A stretch of 64,000 nucleotides of DNA from Streptomyces sp. PsTaAH-137 (GTDB lineage: Bacteria; Actinomycetota; Actinomycetes; Streptomycetales; Streptomycetaceae): NCBI RefSeq assembly GCF_003259365.1, contig NZ_QLLY01000001.1, forward strand, positions 682,001 through 746,000. Direction: 5' to 3'. How positions within the stretch are numbered: the stretch's first letter is position 1; every line of letters starts with the position of its first letter. Made by a program: the position numbers and the translations under genes. Shown here piece by piece: positions 1-8,448 of the stretch. The notes under the pieces were generated by a model, which did no database searches, was not told where the DNA came from, and saw only the letters and a program-made list of their open reading frames with translations.

Positions 1-26
1 GCCGGACTGCGCGCCCGTACGGCACC

Positions 27-422
27 TCAGGACTCCTGAGCGGCCTCCTGCGCGATCTGGTCGAACTGCGCCGCCATCGCCGCCTGCAACGCGTTCGCCC
101 CCGACAGCGGCCGCACCATGACGGTGAACTCGTCGATCAGCCCCTCGTCGTTCACGTGCAGGAAGTCGCAGCCGGTCAGCTCCCGGTCGCCGACCCGCGC
201 CGCGAAGACGAGCGCGTGATCGCGGCCGCCCGCGTCGTTGATCTCCCGTACGTAGTGGAAGTCCTCGAAGACCCGGGTCACCCCGCGCAGGATCGCCGCG
301 GTGATCGCCTTGCCCGGGTACGGCTTGAAGACCACCGGGCTGGTGAACACGACGTCGTCGGCGAGCAGCGCCTCGATCGCCGCGTGATCGTTCGCCTCCA
401 CGGCCTTGCGGAATGCCTCCAT
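27..422 (-). CDS. SnoaL/NTF2-like fold protein
   Basis: A small protein of about 131 residues with the cone-shaped NTF2/SnoaL fold pattern: an N-terminal helix with 'AVEANDHAAIEALLADDVVF', then strands with 'FEDFHYVREI' and 'DFLHVNDEGLIDEFTVMVRP'. Families of this type are nuclear-transport-factor-2-like enzymes or binding proteins, and no substrate can be read from the sequence. I start it at the ATG at 422, preceded by a good AGGAGAGG ribosome-binding site; the longer reading from 467 adds an arginine-rich, non-conserved tail. It is divergent from a PadR regulator, which may control it. It could equally be a polyketide-cyclase-like or limonene-epoxide-hydrolase-like protein. Confidence 0.75.
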   Translation of the reverse strand: MEAFRKAVEANDHAAIEALLADDVVFTSPVVFKPYPGKAITAAILRGVTRVFEDFHYVREINDAGGRDHALVFAARVGDRELTGCDFLHVNDEGLIDEFTVMVRPLSGANALQAAMAAQFDQIAQEAAQES

Positions 423-473
423 GGCGACACCTCTCCTGATTCCCGGGCCACCGGCCCGCCGATCCATCCGTAC

Positions 474-485
474 TCAACTAATTGA
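474..485. promoter_or_regulatory. candidate PadR operator dyad
   Basis: TCAACTAATTGA is a near-palindrome in an unusually A/T-rich patch between the divergent SnoaL-like gene (start 422) and the padR gene (start 529). Its position suits a shared operator. It does not match the ATGT-N8-ACAT form known for many PadR proteins, so this is a weak inference. Confidence 0.3.
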
Positions 486-528
486 ATAGGTGTGGATGAA
501 AGTAATCGCATCGCTGTACGGTGTCCAG

Positions 529-1095
529 ATGTCTCTCAGATACGCGGTGCTCGCGGCCCTGCTGGAGGGTGAGGCGTCGGGCTACGACCTGGCGAAGATC
601 TTCGACGTGTCCGTGTCGAACTTCTGGGCGGCGACGCCCCAGCAGCTCTACCGGGAGCTGGAGCGGCTCGCCGCCGACGGCCTGATCCGGGCACGCGTCG
701 TGCCGCAGGAGCGCAGGCCGAACAAGCGGCTGTTCACGCTCACCGACGACGGCCGCGCCGACCTCGCCGCCTTCACCACCAAGGAACCGCGCCCCATGGC
801 GGTGCGCGACGAACTGATGGTCAAGGTGCAGGCGTCGGACATCGGCGACACGGCCGCCGTGCGCGCCCACATCGAGGAGCGCATGACGTGGGCGACGGGC
901 AAGCTCGCCCGCTACGAGCGCGTGCGCGCCCACCTTCTCCAGGGCATGACGGAGGAGGAGTTCCTGCGCGACGGCGAGCGGGTCGGCCCGTATCTGACCC
1001 TGCTGCGCGGCATCTCCTTCGAGGAGGAGAACCTCCGCTGGGGCCGCCGCGCCCTGGAGATCCTGGACCTGCGCACGGCACGGGCGGAGCGATGA
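529..1095 (+). CDS. PadR family transcriptional regulator
   Basis: About 188 residues. The N-terminal winged helix 'MSLRYAVLAALLEGEASGYDLAKIFD', followed by 'PQQLYRELERLAADGLI' and a wing 'RPNKRLFTLTDDGRADL', is the PadR signature. The C-terminal half (about residues 90-185, rich in Glu and Arg) matches the Vir_C_2-type dimerisation helices of PadR subfamily 2. I chose the ATG at 529 because homology to the winged helix begins there; the upstream Met at 490 lies inside the intergenic A/T-rich patch. The stop overlaps the next start (ATGA), so it is translationally coupled to the SGNH hydrolase. It probably represses its own operon and the divergent SnoaL-like gene. Confidence 0.88.
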   Translation: MSLRYAVLAALLEGEASGYDLAKIFDVSVSNFWAATPQQLYRELERLAADGLIRARVVPQERRPNKRLFTLTDDGRADLAAFTTKEPRPMAVRDELMVKVQASDIGDTAAVRAHIEERMTWATGKLARYERVRAHLLQGMTEEEFLRDGERVGPYLTLLRGISFEEENLRWGRRALEILDLRTARAER

Positions 1096-1892
1096 ACCCT
1101 TCTTCCTCCTCCGCCCCTCCGGCGACCTACCTGCGCTACGTGGCGCTCGGCGACAGCCAGACCGAGGGCGTCGGCGACGGCGACGACACCACCGGGCTGC
1201 GCGGCTGCGCCGACCGCCTCGCCGAACGGCTCGCGGAGCTGGACTCCGGGACGCGGTACGCGAATCTCGCGGTGCGCGGCCGCCTCGCCGGGCAGGTCCG
1301 CGCAGAGCAGCTCCAGCCCGCGCTCGCCCTGCGCCCCGACCTGGCGACGGTCGTGGCCGGGGTCAACGACCTGATGCGGCCGTCCTTCGACGCCGACGAG
1401 ACGGCCGGCCACCTGGAGGCCATGTTCGCCGCGCTGACGGAGGCGGGCGCCAAGGTGGCCACGGTGACCTTCCCCGACGTCGGCAGGATGATCCCGGTGG
1501 CCCGCCCGCTGGGCGGCCGGATCACCGCGCTCAACGCCCGGATCCGGGTCGCCGCCGAACGCCACGACGTCGCCGTCGCGGAGACCGCGCACGCGCCGGT
1601 CTTCATCGACCCGCGGCTGTGGGCTGCCGACCGGCTGCACGCGAGCCCGCTCGGCCACGCCCGGATCGCGGCCGCGGTCGCCGACGCCCTCCACCTGCCC
1701 GGCAGCGACGACTCCTGGACCCGGCCGCTGCCCCCGCAGCCGGCCGCGGCCCGCGCGGCGGCGGCCGAACTGCGCTGGCTCGCCTCGTACCTGGGGCCGT
1801 GGCTCGGCCGGCGGCTGCGCGGCAGGTCCTCCGGCGACGGGCGCGCCGCCCGCCGCCCGCAGCTGCTACCCGTCAGCCCCGCGGAAGCGTGA
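1092..1892 (+). CDS. SGNH/GDSL hydrolase
   Basis: A 266-residue cytoplasmic-looking SGNH hydrolase without a signal peptide. Block I is '[14 protein letters not shown]' (nucleophile Ser in GDSQ), the oxyanion Gly is in '[12 protein letters not shown]', block III is '[11 protein letters not shown]' (GxND), and the catalytic Asp/His pair lies in '[16 protein letters not shown]'. These enzymes hydrolyse esters or lipids; the substrate cannot be told here. The C-terminal 50 residues are rich in Arg and Pro. The start ATG overlaps the padR stop, so both are made from one transcript. Its 3' end runs 20 bp into the 3' end of the convergent oxidase gene. Confidence 0.88.
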   Translation: MNPSSSSAPPATYLRYVALGDSQTEGVGDGDDTTGLRGCADRLAERLAELDSGTRYANLAVRGRLAGQVRAEQLQPALALRPDLATVVAGVNDLMRPSFDADETAGHLEAMFAALTEAGAKVATVTFPDVGRMIPVARPLGGRITALNARIRVAAERHDVAVAETAHAPVFIDPRLWAADRLHASPLGHARIAAAVADALHLPGSDDSWTRPLPPQPAAARAAAAELRWLASYLGPWLGRRLRGRSSGDGRAARRPQLLPVSPAEA

Positions 1893-3036
1893 CCAGGGAC
1901 TCCGGCGTCAGATCCGCGAGCGTCGGGTAGCCGTCGACGGCCATCGTCAGATCGGCCTCGGCGAGCAGTGAGCGCAGCACGTGCACGATGCCGTCCTCGC
2001 CGCCCACGGCGAGCCCGTACGCGTACGGGCGTCCGACGCCGACGGCCGTCGCGCCCAGCGCGAGCGCCTTCACGATGTCGGCGCCCGAGCGGACCCCGGA
2101 GTCGAAGAGCACCGGCATGCCGTCGGCCGCCTCGACGACGCCGGGCAGCGCGTCGAGCGCCGCCAGGCCGCCGTTGGCCTGGCGGCCGCCGTGCGTCGAG
2201 CAGTAGATGCCGTCCACGCCGCCGTCCCGGGCGCGGCGCACGTCCTCCGGGTGGCAGACGCCCTTCAGGATCAGCGGCAGATCGGTCAGCGACCGCAGCC
2301 ACGGCAGGTCGTCCCAGGTGAGCGGATTGCCGAAGAGGCCCACCCAGGAGCCGACGACGGCCTGCGGATCGTCGGACGGGGTGAGCTCCTTGAAGCGCGG
2401 GTCGGAGGTGTAGTTGGCGAGACAGTGGCCGCGCAGCTGCGGAAAGTTCGCCGTGGACAGGTCGCGCGGGCGCCAGCCCGTCACCCAGGTGTCGAGGGTG
2501 ACCACGATGCCCTTGTAACCCGCCGCCTCGGCCCGCTTGACCAGGCTCTCCGCGAGCGCCCGGTCGGTCGGCGTGTACAGCTGGAAGAAGCCGGGGGTGT
2601 CACCGAACTCGGCGGCCACGTCCTCCAGCGGGTCCACCGTCAGCGTCGACGCCACCATCGGCACCCCGGTGCGCGCCGCGGCCCGCGCCGTGGCCAGATC
2701 GCCGTGCCCGTCCTGCGCGCACAGCCCGATCACCCCGACCGGCGCCATGAACAGCGGCGACGCCAGCCGGTGCCCGAAGAGGTCCACGGACAGGTCCCGC
2801 TGGGTGGCGCCCACCATCATGCGGGGCATCAGCCCGTAGCGCCCGAACGCCTCCACATTCGCCCGCTGGGTCCGCTCGTCCCCGGCGCCACCGGCCACAT
2901 ACGACCAGATCGACGGCGGCAGCGCCGCCTCGGCCCGCCGCTCCAGCTCGCCGAACTCCATGGGGAGCGTGGGGACGACACCGCGCAGTCCGTCGAGGTA
3001 GATCTCGTACTGGTAGTCGCCGAACTGCGGGCTCAT
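1873..3036 (-). CDS. FMN-dependent alpha-hydroxyacid oxidase (lactate 2-monooxygenase-like)
   Basis: A 387-residue (S)-2-hydroxyacid oxidase with an FMN-binding TIM barrel. Visible landmarks: 'YVAGGAGDE' near residues 46-54, 'MAPVG' about 97-101, 'FQLYTP' with Tyr154, 'VTLDT' about 179-183, Lys258 in 'LILKGV', and the catalytic His282/Arg285 in 'CSTHGGRQ'. The motif is normally SNHGGRQ, so Thr replaces Asn next to the catalytic His. The overall look (long insertion after '[12 protein letters not shown]') resembles lactate 2-monooxygenases more than glycolate oxidases. It lies 72 bp downstream of the alpha/beta hydrolase in the queD direction, with its own AAAGAGG site, so it may belong to the same operon. 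Its substrate in a flavonol pathway is unclear. Confidence 0.85.
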   Translation of the reverse strand: MSPQFGDYQYEIYLDGLRGVVPTLPMEFGELERRAEAALPPSIWSYVAGGAGDERTQRANVEAFGRYGLMPRMMVGATQRDLSVDLFGHRLASPLFMAPVGVIGLCAQDGHGDLATARAAARTGVPMVASTLTVDPLEDVAAEFGDTPGFFQLYTPTDRALAESLVKRAEAAGYKGIVVTLDTWVTGWRPRDLSTANFPQLRGHCLANYTSDPRFKELTPSDDPQAVVGSWVGLFGNPLTWDDLPWLRSLTDLPLILKGVCHPEDVRRARDGGVDGIYCSTHGGRQANGGLAALDALPGVVEAADGMPVLFDSGVRSGADIVKALALGATAVGVGRPYAYGLAVGGEDGIVHVLRSLLAEADLTMAVDGYPTLADLTPESLVTLPRG

Positions 3037-3108
3037 GCGGGACCTCTTTCTGCGCGTCGTTGAGGAGCGAGGCCCAATCTGCCAGCAGAAACGCGCCAGG
3101 GAAAGAGA

Positions 3109-3981
3109 TCATTTCGCGGTGGTGGCGAACGCCACGGACCGGGTGAGGATCCGCTCGACCGCCTCCTGCTCCAGGCCGTACCAGCCGTGGTCCGCGCCGG
3201 GCACCGTGACCAGCTCCACCGGTGCTCCCGCCGCCCGCAGCGCTCCCGCCAGGTCCCGCCCGTGCGAGCAGGCCACCATCGTGTCGGCCTCGCCGTGCAC
3301 CACCAGGAACGGCGGGGCGTCGCGGTGCACCTGGCGCACGGGGCTCGCGGCGACGGCGGCCTCCGTCACGTCCCCGGGAGCCGCGCCGAGCAGCAGCGCC
3401 TCCGGCGTCGCCGGGTCGGCCGGGTCGAACGGCGGGCGCGGCGTCGTCAGATCGGCGGGCCCGTACCAGACCACCGCCCCCGCGAGGCGCGGCTCCCGGT
3501 GCGTCAGCGCGAGCAGCGCGGCGAGGTGCCCGCCCGCCGACTCGCCCCACACCACCGTGTGCGCCGGATCGACGCCCAGCTCGGCCGCCCGGACGCCGAG
3601 CCAGCGCAGCGCCGCCCGCAGATCCTCCAGCGGGGCGGGGAACGTGGCCTCGCCGCTGAGCCGGTAGTCGGCGCAGGCCACCGCGAGTCCGGCCGCCGCG
3701 ATCCGCTCGAAGGGCCCGGGTTCCCAGGCGCGTGTGGTCACCCCCATGTCGTCGCGCAGCCCGCGCCGCCACGCGCCGCCGTGCACGAACAGCACCAGGG
3801 GAGCGGGGCCCGGGGTGCCGGGCAGCCACAGGTCCAGTTCCAGCGGGCGTGCGCCGTCGGGAACCGCGTACGGCACACCTCGCAACAGCCGTATCCCGCC
3901 CGGGCGTTCGGCCGCAGGCGGCAGCGGAGCGACATCGGGGTGCGGGGCGGCGATGAGCGCCCGCAGTTCGCCCGGCGTCAC
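3109..3981 (-). CDS. alpha/beta hydrolase, candidate depside esterase
   Basis: A 290-residue hydrolase of the HSL/BD-FAE type. The oxyanion motif is 'FVHGGAWR' (about 65-72), the nucleophile Ser148 is in 'GESAGG', the acid is probably Asp233 in 'HGEADTMV', and His265 is in 'PGADHGW'. The start is a GTG that overlaps the queD stop (GTGA), so it is translationally coupled to quercetinase. Quercetinase releases a depside (a protocatechuoyl ester of phloroglucinol carboxylic acid), and an esterase is needed next. The coupling makes depside hydrolysis the best guess, but this is inferred from context only. Confidence 0.85.
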   Translation of the reverse strand: MTPGELRALIAAPHPDVAPLPPAAERPGGIRLLRGVPYAVPDGARPLELDLWLPGTPGPAPLVLFVHGGAWRRGLRDDMGVTTRAWEPGPFERIAAAGLAVACADYRLSGEATFPAPLEDLRAALRWLGVRAAELGVDPAHTVVWGESAGGHLAALLALTHREPRLAGAVVWYGPADLTTPRPPFDPADPATPEALLLGAAPGDVTEAAVAASPVRQVHRDAPPFLVVHGEADTMVACSHGRDLAGALRAAGAPVELVTVPGADHGWYGLEQEAVERILTRSVAFATTAK

Positions 3982-4535
3982 CGGTCGCCCCACTGGTGCT
4001 CCGGCAGGAAGCGCACGTCGAACTGCTCGGGCACGGAGGCGAACGTGTGCGGCTCCGGCACGAACGGCATCGCGGGCAGACCGAGGTGGTCGGTCGGCGT
4101 GCCCAGTGTCTCGAAGAACCGCTCGAAGGTGCCGCCGGGGCCGGCCGCGACGCCGACGATCTGCGTGTGATGGCGCTCCATGCGATAGGCGTGCGGGCAG
4201 TTCTTCGGCACGAACCCGAAGTCGCCCGGTGTCAGCACCCGTTCGCTCTGCTCGCCCTCGGTGTCCTCGACGAAGAGCCGGACCGCGCCCTGGGTCACAT
4301 AGAACACCTCGTACGTGTCCGCGTGCACGTGCGCCGGGATGATGTCGCCCCTCGGGCCCTCGACCGTGAAGAAGTTGAAGGTGTTCTCCGTCTGCTCGCC
4401 GCCCGCGTAGACCGTGATCAGATCCCCGAACAGATGGGCGCGGTCGCCCTCGCCCTTCTCGATGACGTACGGCTTCGACGGGTCGGCCGGGATGCGCGAG
4501 GCGGCGCGGTACCGCGTCGCGAACTCCATGGTCAT
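3978..4535 (-). CDS. queD: quercetin 2,3-dioxygenase (monocupin)
   Basis: A 185-residue single-domain cupin. It opens the C ring of flavonols with O2, releasing CO and a depside. The metal site is complete: His69 and His71 in 'PAHVHADTYE', Glu76 in the same motif, and His115 in 'NCPHAYR'. As I recall, these positions and the overall length match the characterised Streptomyces sp. FLA quercetinase (His69, His71, Glu76, His115), which is also a monocupin, unlike the fungal and Bacillus bicupins. It is first in a left-pointing operon with the alpha/beta hydrolase, and is divergent from a MarR regulator across two palindromes. A close relative acting on another flavonol cannot be excluded. Confidence 0.9.
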   Translation of the reverse strand: MTMEFATRYRAASRIPADPSKPYVIEKGEGDRAHLFGDLITVYAGGEQTENTFNFFTVEGPRGDIIPAHVHADTYEVFYVTQGAVRLFVEDTEGEQSERVLTPGDFGFVPKNCPHAYRMERHHTQIVGVAAGPGGTFERFFETLGTPTDHLGLPAMPFVPEPHTFASVPEQFDVRFLPEHQWGDR

Positions 4536-4554
4536 GTCTGTCCACCCTCCTCGT

Positions 4555-4591
4555 GTCAGGCTGCCTGACGATCGACGTCAGGTAGCCTGAC
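4555..4591. promoter_or_regulatory. tandem palindromic operators between queD and the marR gene
   Basis: Two 15-bp palindromes, GTCAGGCTGCCTGAC (4555-4569) and GTCAGGTAGCCTGAC (4577-4591), sit 22 bp apart centre to centre, i.e. on the same face of the helix. They form a larger near-perfect dyad from 4551 to 4595. They begin 20 bp upstream of the queD start and end 49 bp before the marR start, so a dimeric MarR repressor bound here could block both promoters. Flavonol-responsive derepression is an inference from the genes controlled. Confidence 0.75.
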
Positions 4592-4640
4592 ACGAGCTGC
4601 GGGTGGTGGGCAAGAGCCGCCCACGAGGTGCGAGGAAGCC

Positions 4641-5078
4641 ATGACCGAGGCCCGACGCGATCTGCCCCAACTCCTCGGGGAGGCCCGGCGCTGGTTCGAG
4701 GACGGCCTGCTGGCCGCGCTGGAGGCGGGCGGGGTGCCGGCCGTCACTCCGGCGCAGGTGCAGCTCTTCGCCGCGCTCGGCGCCGAGGGCGCCACCGTCG
4801 CCGAGCTCGCCCGGCGCGTGGGCGTCACCCGGCAGACCGTCCACCAGGCCGTGCGCTCACTGATCGCCGCGGGCCTGCTGGAGCAGATCCCCGATCCGGC
4901 CTCCGCGCGGCAGCGCCTCGTGCGGCGCACACCCGCCGGGCGGTACGCCCACGACCGGGCCCGCCGCGCACTCGGCCGCCTGGAGGCGCGGCTCGCCGAA
5001 CGGATCGGCGAGGAGGCGCTGGCCGCGCTGCGCTCCGCGCTGGAGGCGCCCTGGGGGGACCCGCCCGGCCGTCGCTGA
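4641..5078 (+). CDS. MarR family regulator, divergent from queD
   Basis: A 145-residue winged-helix protein. The recognition part is 'ATVAELARRVGVTRQTVHQAVRSLIAAGLLEQ', followed by a wing 'DPASARQRLVRRTPAGRYAHD' and a long C-terminal dimerisation helix. MarR proteins usually bind a phenolic ligand that releases them from palindromic DNA. The gene is divergent from queD with the double palindrome 4555-4591 between them, so it is the likely sensor of flavonol or depside. The ATG at 4641 follows a GAGGAAG ribosome-binding site. Confidence 0.86.
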   Translation: MTEARRDLPQLLGEARRWFEDGLLAALEAGGVPAVTPAQVQLFAALGAEGATVAELARRVGVTRQTVHQAVRSLIAAGLLEQIPDPASARQRLVRRTPAGRYAHDRARRALGRLEARLAERIGEEALAALRSALEAPWGDPPGRR

Positions 5079-5116
5079 CCCTCCCCGGCCCGCCGAAATG
5101 GGCGCCCACCTGTGCA

Positions 5117-5157
5117 AACAAAATCGTTGACAATTCTGTTCGCCTAGATTTAGCGTC
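5117..5157 (+). promoter_or_regulatory. GntR-box promoter of the meta-cleavage operon
   Basis: The 15-nt block AACAAAA-NN-GTTGAC at 5117-5131 contains a TTGACA -35 (5127-5132). TTAGCGTC follows at 5150-5157, giving a possible -10 TTTAGC with a 16-bp spacer. The same block and the same TTAGCGTC recur upstream of the transporter gene (9464-9503). GTTGACAA is a half of the TTGTNNACAA form bound by FCD-type GntR regulators, so autoregulation by the following gene is likely. Confidence 0.6.
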
Positions 5158-5183
5158 GACAGGCACTCACTCAGGGAGGGCAG

Positions 5184-5837
5184 ATGCCGAAGGAAGCCCG
5201 TCCAGGCTCCGGAGAGCAGGCCAAGCAGTACGCGCTGGAGCGGCTCCGGCAGTCGATTCTGCGCGGCGAGATGGCACCGGCGCAGCGGCTGGTGGAGAAC
5301 GAACTCGCCGAGCAGTACGACGTCACCCGCGCCAGTATCCGCGCCGCACTGCTCGACCTCGCCGCCGAAGGACTGGTCGAGCGGATCCGCAACCGCGGGT
5401 CGCGAGTGCGCGTGGTCACGGTGCAGGAGGCCGTGGAGATCACGGAGTGCCGGATGGCGCTGGAGGGACTGTGCGCGGCCAAGGCCGCCGAGGTCGCCAC
5501 CGACGCCCAGCTCGACGAGCTGACCGATCTGGGCACCGCCATGTCCAAGGCGGTCGCCGAGGGCGATCCGATCACGTACTCCGAGCTCAACCACGACCTG
5601 CACGCCCGGATCCGGGACATCTCCGGCCAGCAGACGGCCGTCGGTCTCCTGGAGCGGCTCAACGCCCAACTCGTGCGCCATCGGTTCCAGTTGGCGCTGC
5701 GTCCGGGGCGTCCGCAGCAGTCCCTGAGTGAGCACCTGGCGGTGATCGAAGCGATCCGCGCCAGGGATCCGCAAGCGGCCGAGACGGCCGTTCGCGCCCA
5801 CCTCAGCAGCGTGATCGCCGCCCTGCGCGACGACTGA
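5184..5837 (+). CDS. GntR family regulator, FCD type
   Basis: 217 residues. The N-terminal GntR winged helix runs to about residue 75 ('LERLRQSILRGEMAPAQRLV', 'ELAEQYDVTRASIRAALLDL', 'GLVERIRNRGSRV'), followed by the all-helical FCD effector domain. The FCD metal/ligand residues are visible as 'ELNHDLHARI' and 'SEHLAVIEAI' plus the C-terminal 'VRAHLSSVIAAL'. FCD regulators commonly sense carboxylic acids. It precedes the GalB-like gene by 45 bp on the same strand, so it heads the ring-cleavage operon, and it probably acts at the two matching boxes at 5117 and 9459. Confidence 0.9.
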   Translation: MPKEARPGSGEQAKQYALERLRQSILRGEMAPAQRLVENELAEQYDVTRASIRAALLDLAAEGLVERIRNRGSRVRVVTVQEAVEITECRMALEGLCAAKAAEVATDAQLDELTDLGTAMSKAVAEGDPITYSELNHDLHARIRDISGQQTAVGLLERLNAQLVRHRFQLALRPGRPQQSLSEHLAVIEAIRARDPQAAETAVRAHLSSVIAALRDD

Positions 5838-5882
5838 ACCGCTCCTGGGGCAGGCGCACACCTGTCACCGAGGAGATGCAGC

Positions 5883-6638
5883 ATGACCAACGGCCAGGGC
5901 GCGCCCGCCGCCACCCCACGTTCGACACTGGTGATCACCGCGCACGCCGGGGACTTCGTGTGGCGGGCCGGCGGGGCCATCGCGCTCGCCGCCGCCCGCG
6001 GCGAGCAGGTCACCATCGCGTGCCTGACGTTCGGCGAGCGCGGAGAGTCCGCCAAGGCCTGGCGGGAGGGGAAGAAGCTCGACGAGATCAAGGCGCTGCG
6101 GCGCGACGAGGCGGAGCGCGCGGCCGCCGAACTCGGCGCTCAGGTCCGCTTCTTCGACGCCGGTGACTACCCGCTGCTCGCGACCGCCGAGCTGACCGAC
6201 CGGCTCGTCACGGTCTACCGCGAGACCCAGCCCGACGTCGTGCTCACGCACCCGGCCGACGACCCGTACAACGGCGACCACCCGGCCGCCCACCGGATGG
6301 CCCTGGAGGCCCGCGTCCTCGCGCAGGCCATCGGCTACCCCGGCGAGGGCGAGATCATCGGCGCCCCGCCCGTCTTCTACTTCGAGCCGCACCAGCCGGA
6401 GATGAGCGGCTTCAAGCCCGAGGTCCTCCTCGACATCACCGAGGTCTGGGACACCAAGCGCGCGGCCATGGAGTGCCTGGGCGCGCAGCGGCACCTGTGG
6501 GACTACTACACCGATCTCGCCGTGCGCCGCGGGGTCCAGCTGAAGCGGAACGCCGGGCCCAACCTGGGGCTCGCCCACACCACCATGGCCGAGGCGTACA
6601 TGCGCCCGTACCCGCAGATCGCGAAGGAGCTCGCCTGA
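5883..6638 (+). CDS. PIG-L/LmbE family hydrolase, GalB-like 4-oxalomesaconate hydratase
   Basis: A 251-residue PIG-L fold protein. The usual AHPDDE metal motif appears as 'TAHAGDF' (His21, Asp24), and the second metal motif is 'HPADDPYNGDHPAAH'. Most PIG-L proteins are deacetylases, but GalB of Pseudomonas gallate degradation is a PIG-L relative that hydrates 4-oxalomesaconate. The next two genes encode the other two enzymes of that pathway in order, which supports a GalB role. The weakened first motif also fits a non-deacetylase. The stop overlaps the next start (TGATG). The ATG at 5883 follows GAGGAGATGC. Confidence 0.82.
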   Translation: MTNGQGAPAATPRSTLVITAHAGDFVWRAGGAIALAAARGEQVTIACLTFGERGESAKAWREGKKLDEIKALRRDEAERAAAELGAQVRFFDAGDYPLLATAELTDRLVTVYRETQPDVVLTHPADDPYNGDHPAAHRMALEARVLAQAIGYPGEGEIIGAPPVFYFEPHQPEMSGFKPEVLLDITEVWDTKRAAMECLGAQRHLWDYYTDLAVRRGVQLKRNAGPNLGLAHTTMAEAYMRPYPQIAKELA

Positions 6639-7342
6639 TGCCCGGCATCATCGTCACCGACCCGCCCAAGGCCGAGGCCGAGGACGTCGAGGCGCTCGCC
6701 GGGTACGGCGTCGCCACCGTCCACGAGGCGATGGGCCGCACCGGACTGCTCGGCCACCACCTGCGCCCCAACCAGCGGGACACCCGCGTCGCGGGCACCG
6801 CCGTGACCGTGCTGTCCTGGCCCGGCGACAACCTCATGATCCACGCGGCGGTGGAACAGTGCGGCGAGGGCGACATCCTCGTCGTCACCACCACGTCGCC
6901 CTCCACCGACGGCATGTTCGGCGAGCTCTTCGCGACCGCCCTGAAGCGGCGCGGAGTGCGCGGCATCGTCACCAACGCCGGTATCCGCGACACCGCCGAG
7001 CTGCGGGAGATGGGTTTCCACGCCTGGTCGGCAGCCGTCTCCGCGCAGGGCACGGTGAAGGCCACCGGCGGCAGCGTCAACGTGCCCGTCGTGATCGGCG
7101 GGGAGACGGTCCGTCCCGGTGACGTGATCGTCGCCGACGACGACGGCGTGGTGGTCGTCCCGCGCGAGCGCGCCCAGGAGGCCGCCGCCAAGTCGCAGGC
7201 CCGCGAGGACAAGGAGGCCGCCACCCGCGCCGCCTTCATCGAGGGACAGCTCGGCCTGGACCGGTACGGGCTGCGGGAGACCCTGCGGGATCTCGGGGTC
7301 GAGTACCGGACGTACGAGGAGCACACCGGAGCCGGCGCGTGA
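6638..7342 (+). CDS. RraA-type 4-carboxy-4-hydroxy-2-oxoadipate / HMG aldolase
   Basis: A 234-residue RraA-fold protein. It should split 4-carboxy-4-hydroxy-2-oxoadipate into pyruvate and oxaloacetate using a divalent metal. The core motif 'GIVTNAGIRDTAEL' carries the Arg-Asp pair used for substrate and metal. The other signature, 'VHEAMGRTGLLG', is also present, and the C-terminal extension is typical of the class II aldolases rather than of RNase E inhibitors. Its place between hydratase and tautomerase genes, with 1-nt and 4-nt overlaps, fits GalC of gallate catabolism. I start at the ATG at 6638, where homology begins. Confidence 0.88.
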   Translation: MPGIIVTDPPKAEAEDVEALAGYGVATVHEAMGRTGLLGHHLRPNQRDTRVAGTAVTVLSWPGDNLMIHAAVEQCGEGDILVVTTTSPSTDGMFGELFATALKRRGVRGIVTNAGIRDTAELREMGFHAWSAAVSAQGTVKATGGSVNVPVVIGGETVRPGDVIVADDDGVVVVPRERAQEAAAKSQAREDKEAATRAAFIEGQLGLDRYGLRETLRDLGVEYRTYEEHTGAGA

Positions 7343-8448
7343 CCGGCCCCGCCCAGGTGCGCTGCATGCTGATGCGCGGCGGCACCTCCAAGGGCGCGTA
7401 TTTCCTCGCCGACGACCTGCCCGCCGAACCCGCCGACCGGGACGCTCTGCTGCTGCGCGTCATGGGCAGCCCCGACCCGCGCCAGATCGACGGACTCGGC
7501 GGGGCGCACCCCCTGACGAGCAAGGTGGCGGTGGTGTCCGCGTCGGCCGACCCCGAGGCCGATGTCGACTACCTCTTCCTCCAAGTCGGCGTGGAGAAGC
7601 CTGAGGTGTCGGACCGTCAGAACTGCGGCAATCTGCTCGCGGGCGTGGGCCCGTTCGCCGTCGAACGCGGCCTGGTGCCCGCCGGGCCGGGGGAGACCTC
7701 CGTGCGGATCCGTATGGTCAACTCCGGTGACCGTGCCACGGCGACCTTCCCGACGCCCGGCGGCCACGTCGACTACACGGGCGACGCGGAGATCTCCGGA
7801 GTCCCCGGTGCCGCGGCCGCCGTCGTGATCGAATTCCCGCCGGGGGAGAGCGCGTTGCTGCCCACGGGCCGGGCGCGCGACACCGTCGCCGGCGCCGAGG
7901 TCACCTGCGTCGACAACGGCATGCCGACCGTCCTGATCCCCGCCGACGCCCTGAAGGTCACCGGATACGAGACGCCCGAGGAGCTGGAAGCGGACGAGGA
8001 GCTGGCCGTCCGGCTGCACGACATCCGGCTCGCGGCAGGGGAGTTGATGGGACTCGGCGACGTCACGACCGCCACCGTCCCCAAACTGACCCTGCTCGCC
8101 CCGCCCCGGCACGGCGGCGCCGTCGCCACCCGTACCTTCATCCCCGTCCGCTGCCACACCTCCATCGGCGTGCTCGGCGCCGCGAGCGTGGCCGCGGGCA
8201 TCCGGATCGACGGCAGCGTGGCCGCCGGGATCGCGGCGCCGCCCGCCGAGGGCGACCGGTTGCGCATCGAACACCCCACGGGATTCACCGACATCGAGAG
8301 CAGCCTCGGCGTCTCCGCCGACGGCGGCCCCGCACCCCGCCGCACCGCCGTGGTCCGCACGGCCCGCAAGATCTTCGACGGCACCGTCTTCCCCAGGTCC
8401 GCCACGACGGCGCCCCTGCCCGCCCCGACCTCAGGAGGTCAACGATGA
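7339..8448 (+). CDS. PrpF family 4-oxalomesaconate tautomerase (GalD-like)
   Basis: 369 residues with the two-domain diaminopimelate-epimerase-like fold of PrpF. Signatures are 'CMLMRGGTSKGAYFLADDLP' at the N-terminus, 'IDGLGGAHPLTSKVAVV', 'DRQNCGNLL' and 'VTCVDNGMPTVLI'. PrpF relatives isomerise unsaturated tricarboxylates; GalD interconverts the keto and enol forms of 4-oxalomesaconate. The start is a GTG overlapping the aldolase stop (GTGA). An aconitate-isomerase role is possible for the family, but the neighbours favour 4-oxalomesaconate. Confidence 0.88.
   Translation: MTGPAQVRCMLMRGGTSKGAYFLADDLPAEPADRDALLLRVMGSPDPRQIDGLGGAHPLTSKVAVVSASADPEADVDYLFLQVGVEKPEVSDRQNCGNLLAGVGPFAVERGLVPAGPGETSVRIRMVNSGDRATATFPTPGGHVDYTGDAEISGVPGAAAAVVIEFPPGESALLPTGRARDTVAGAEVTCVDNGMPTVLIPADALKVTGYETPEELEADEELAVRLHDIRLAAGELMGLGDVTTATVPKLTLLAPPRHGGAVATRTFIPVRCHTSIGVLGAASVAAGIRIDGSVAAGIAAPPAEGDRLRIEHPTGFTDIESSLGVSADGGPAPRRTAVVRTARKIFDGTVFPRSATTAPLPAPTSGGQR

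Noticed and set aside
5883..6638. GlcNAc-PI or mycothiol-pathway deacetylase (usual PIG-L annotation)
   Set aside because: The AHPDDE motif is altered to AHAGDF, and the coupled RraA and PrpF genes match the GalB hydratase context.
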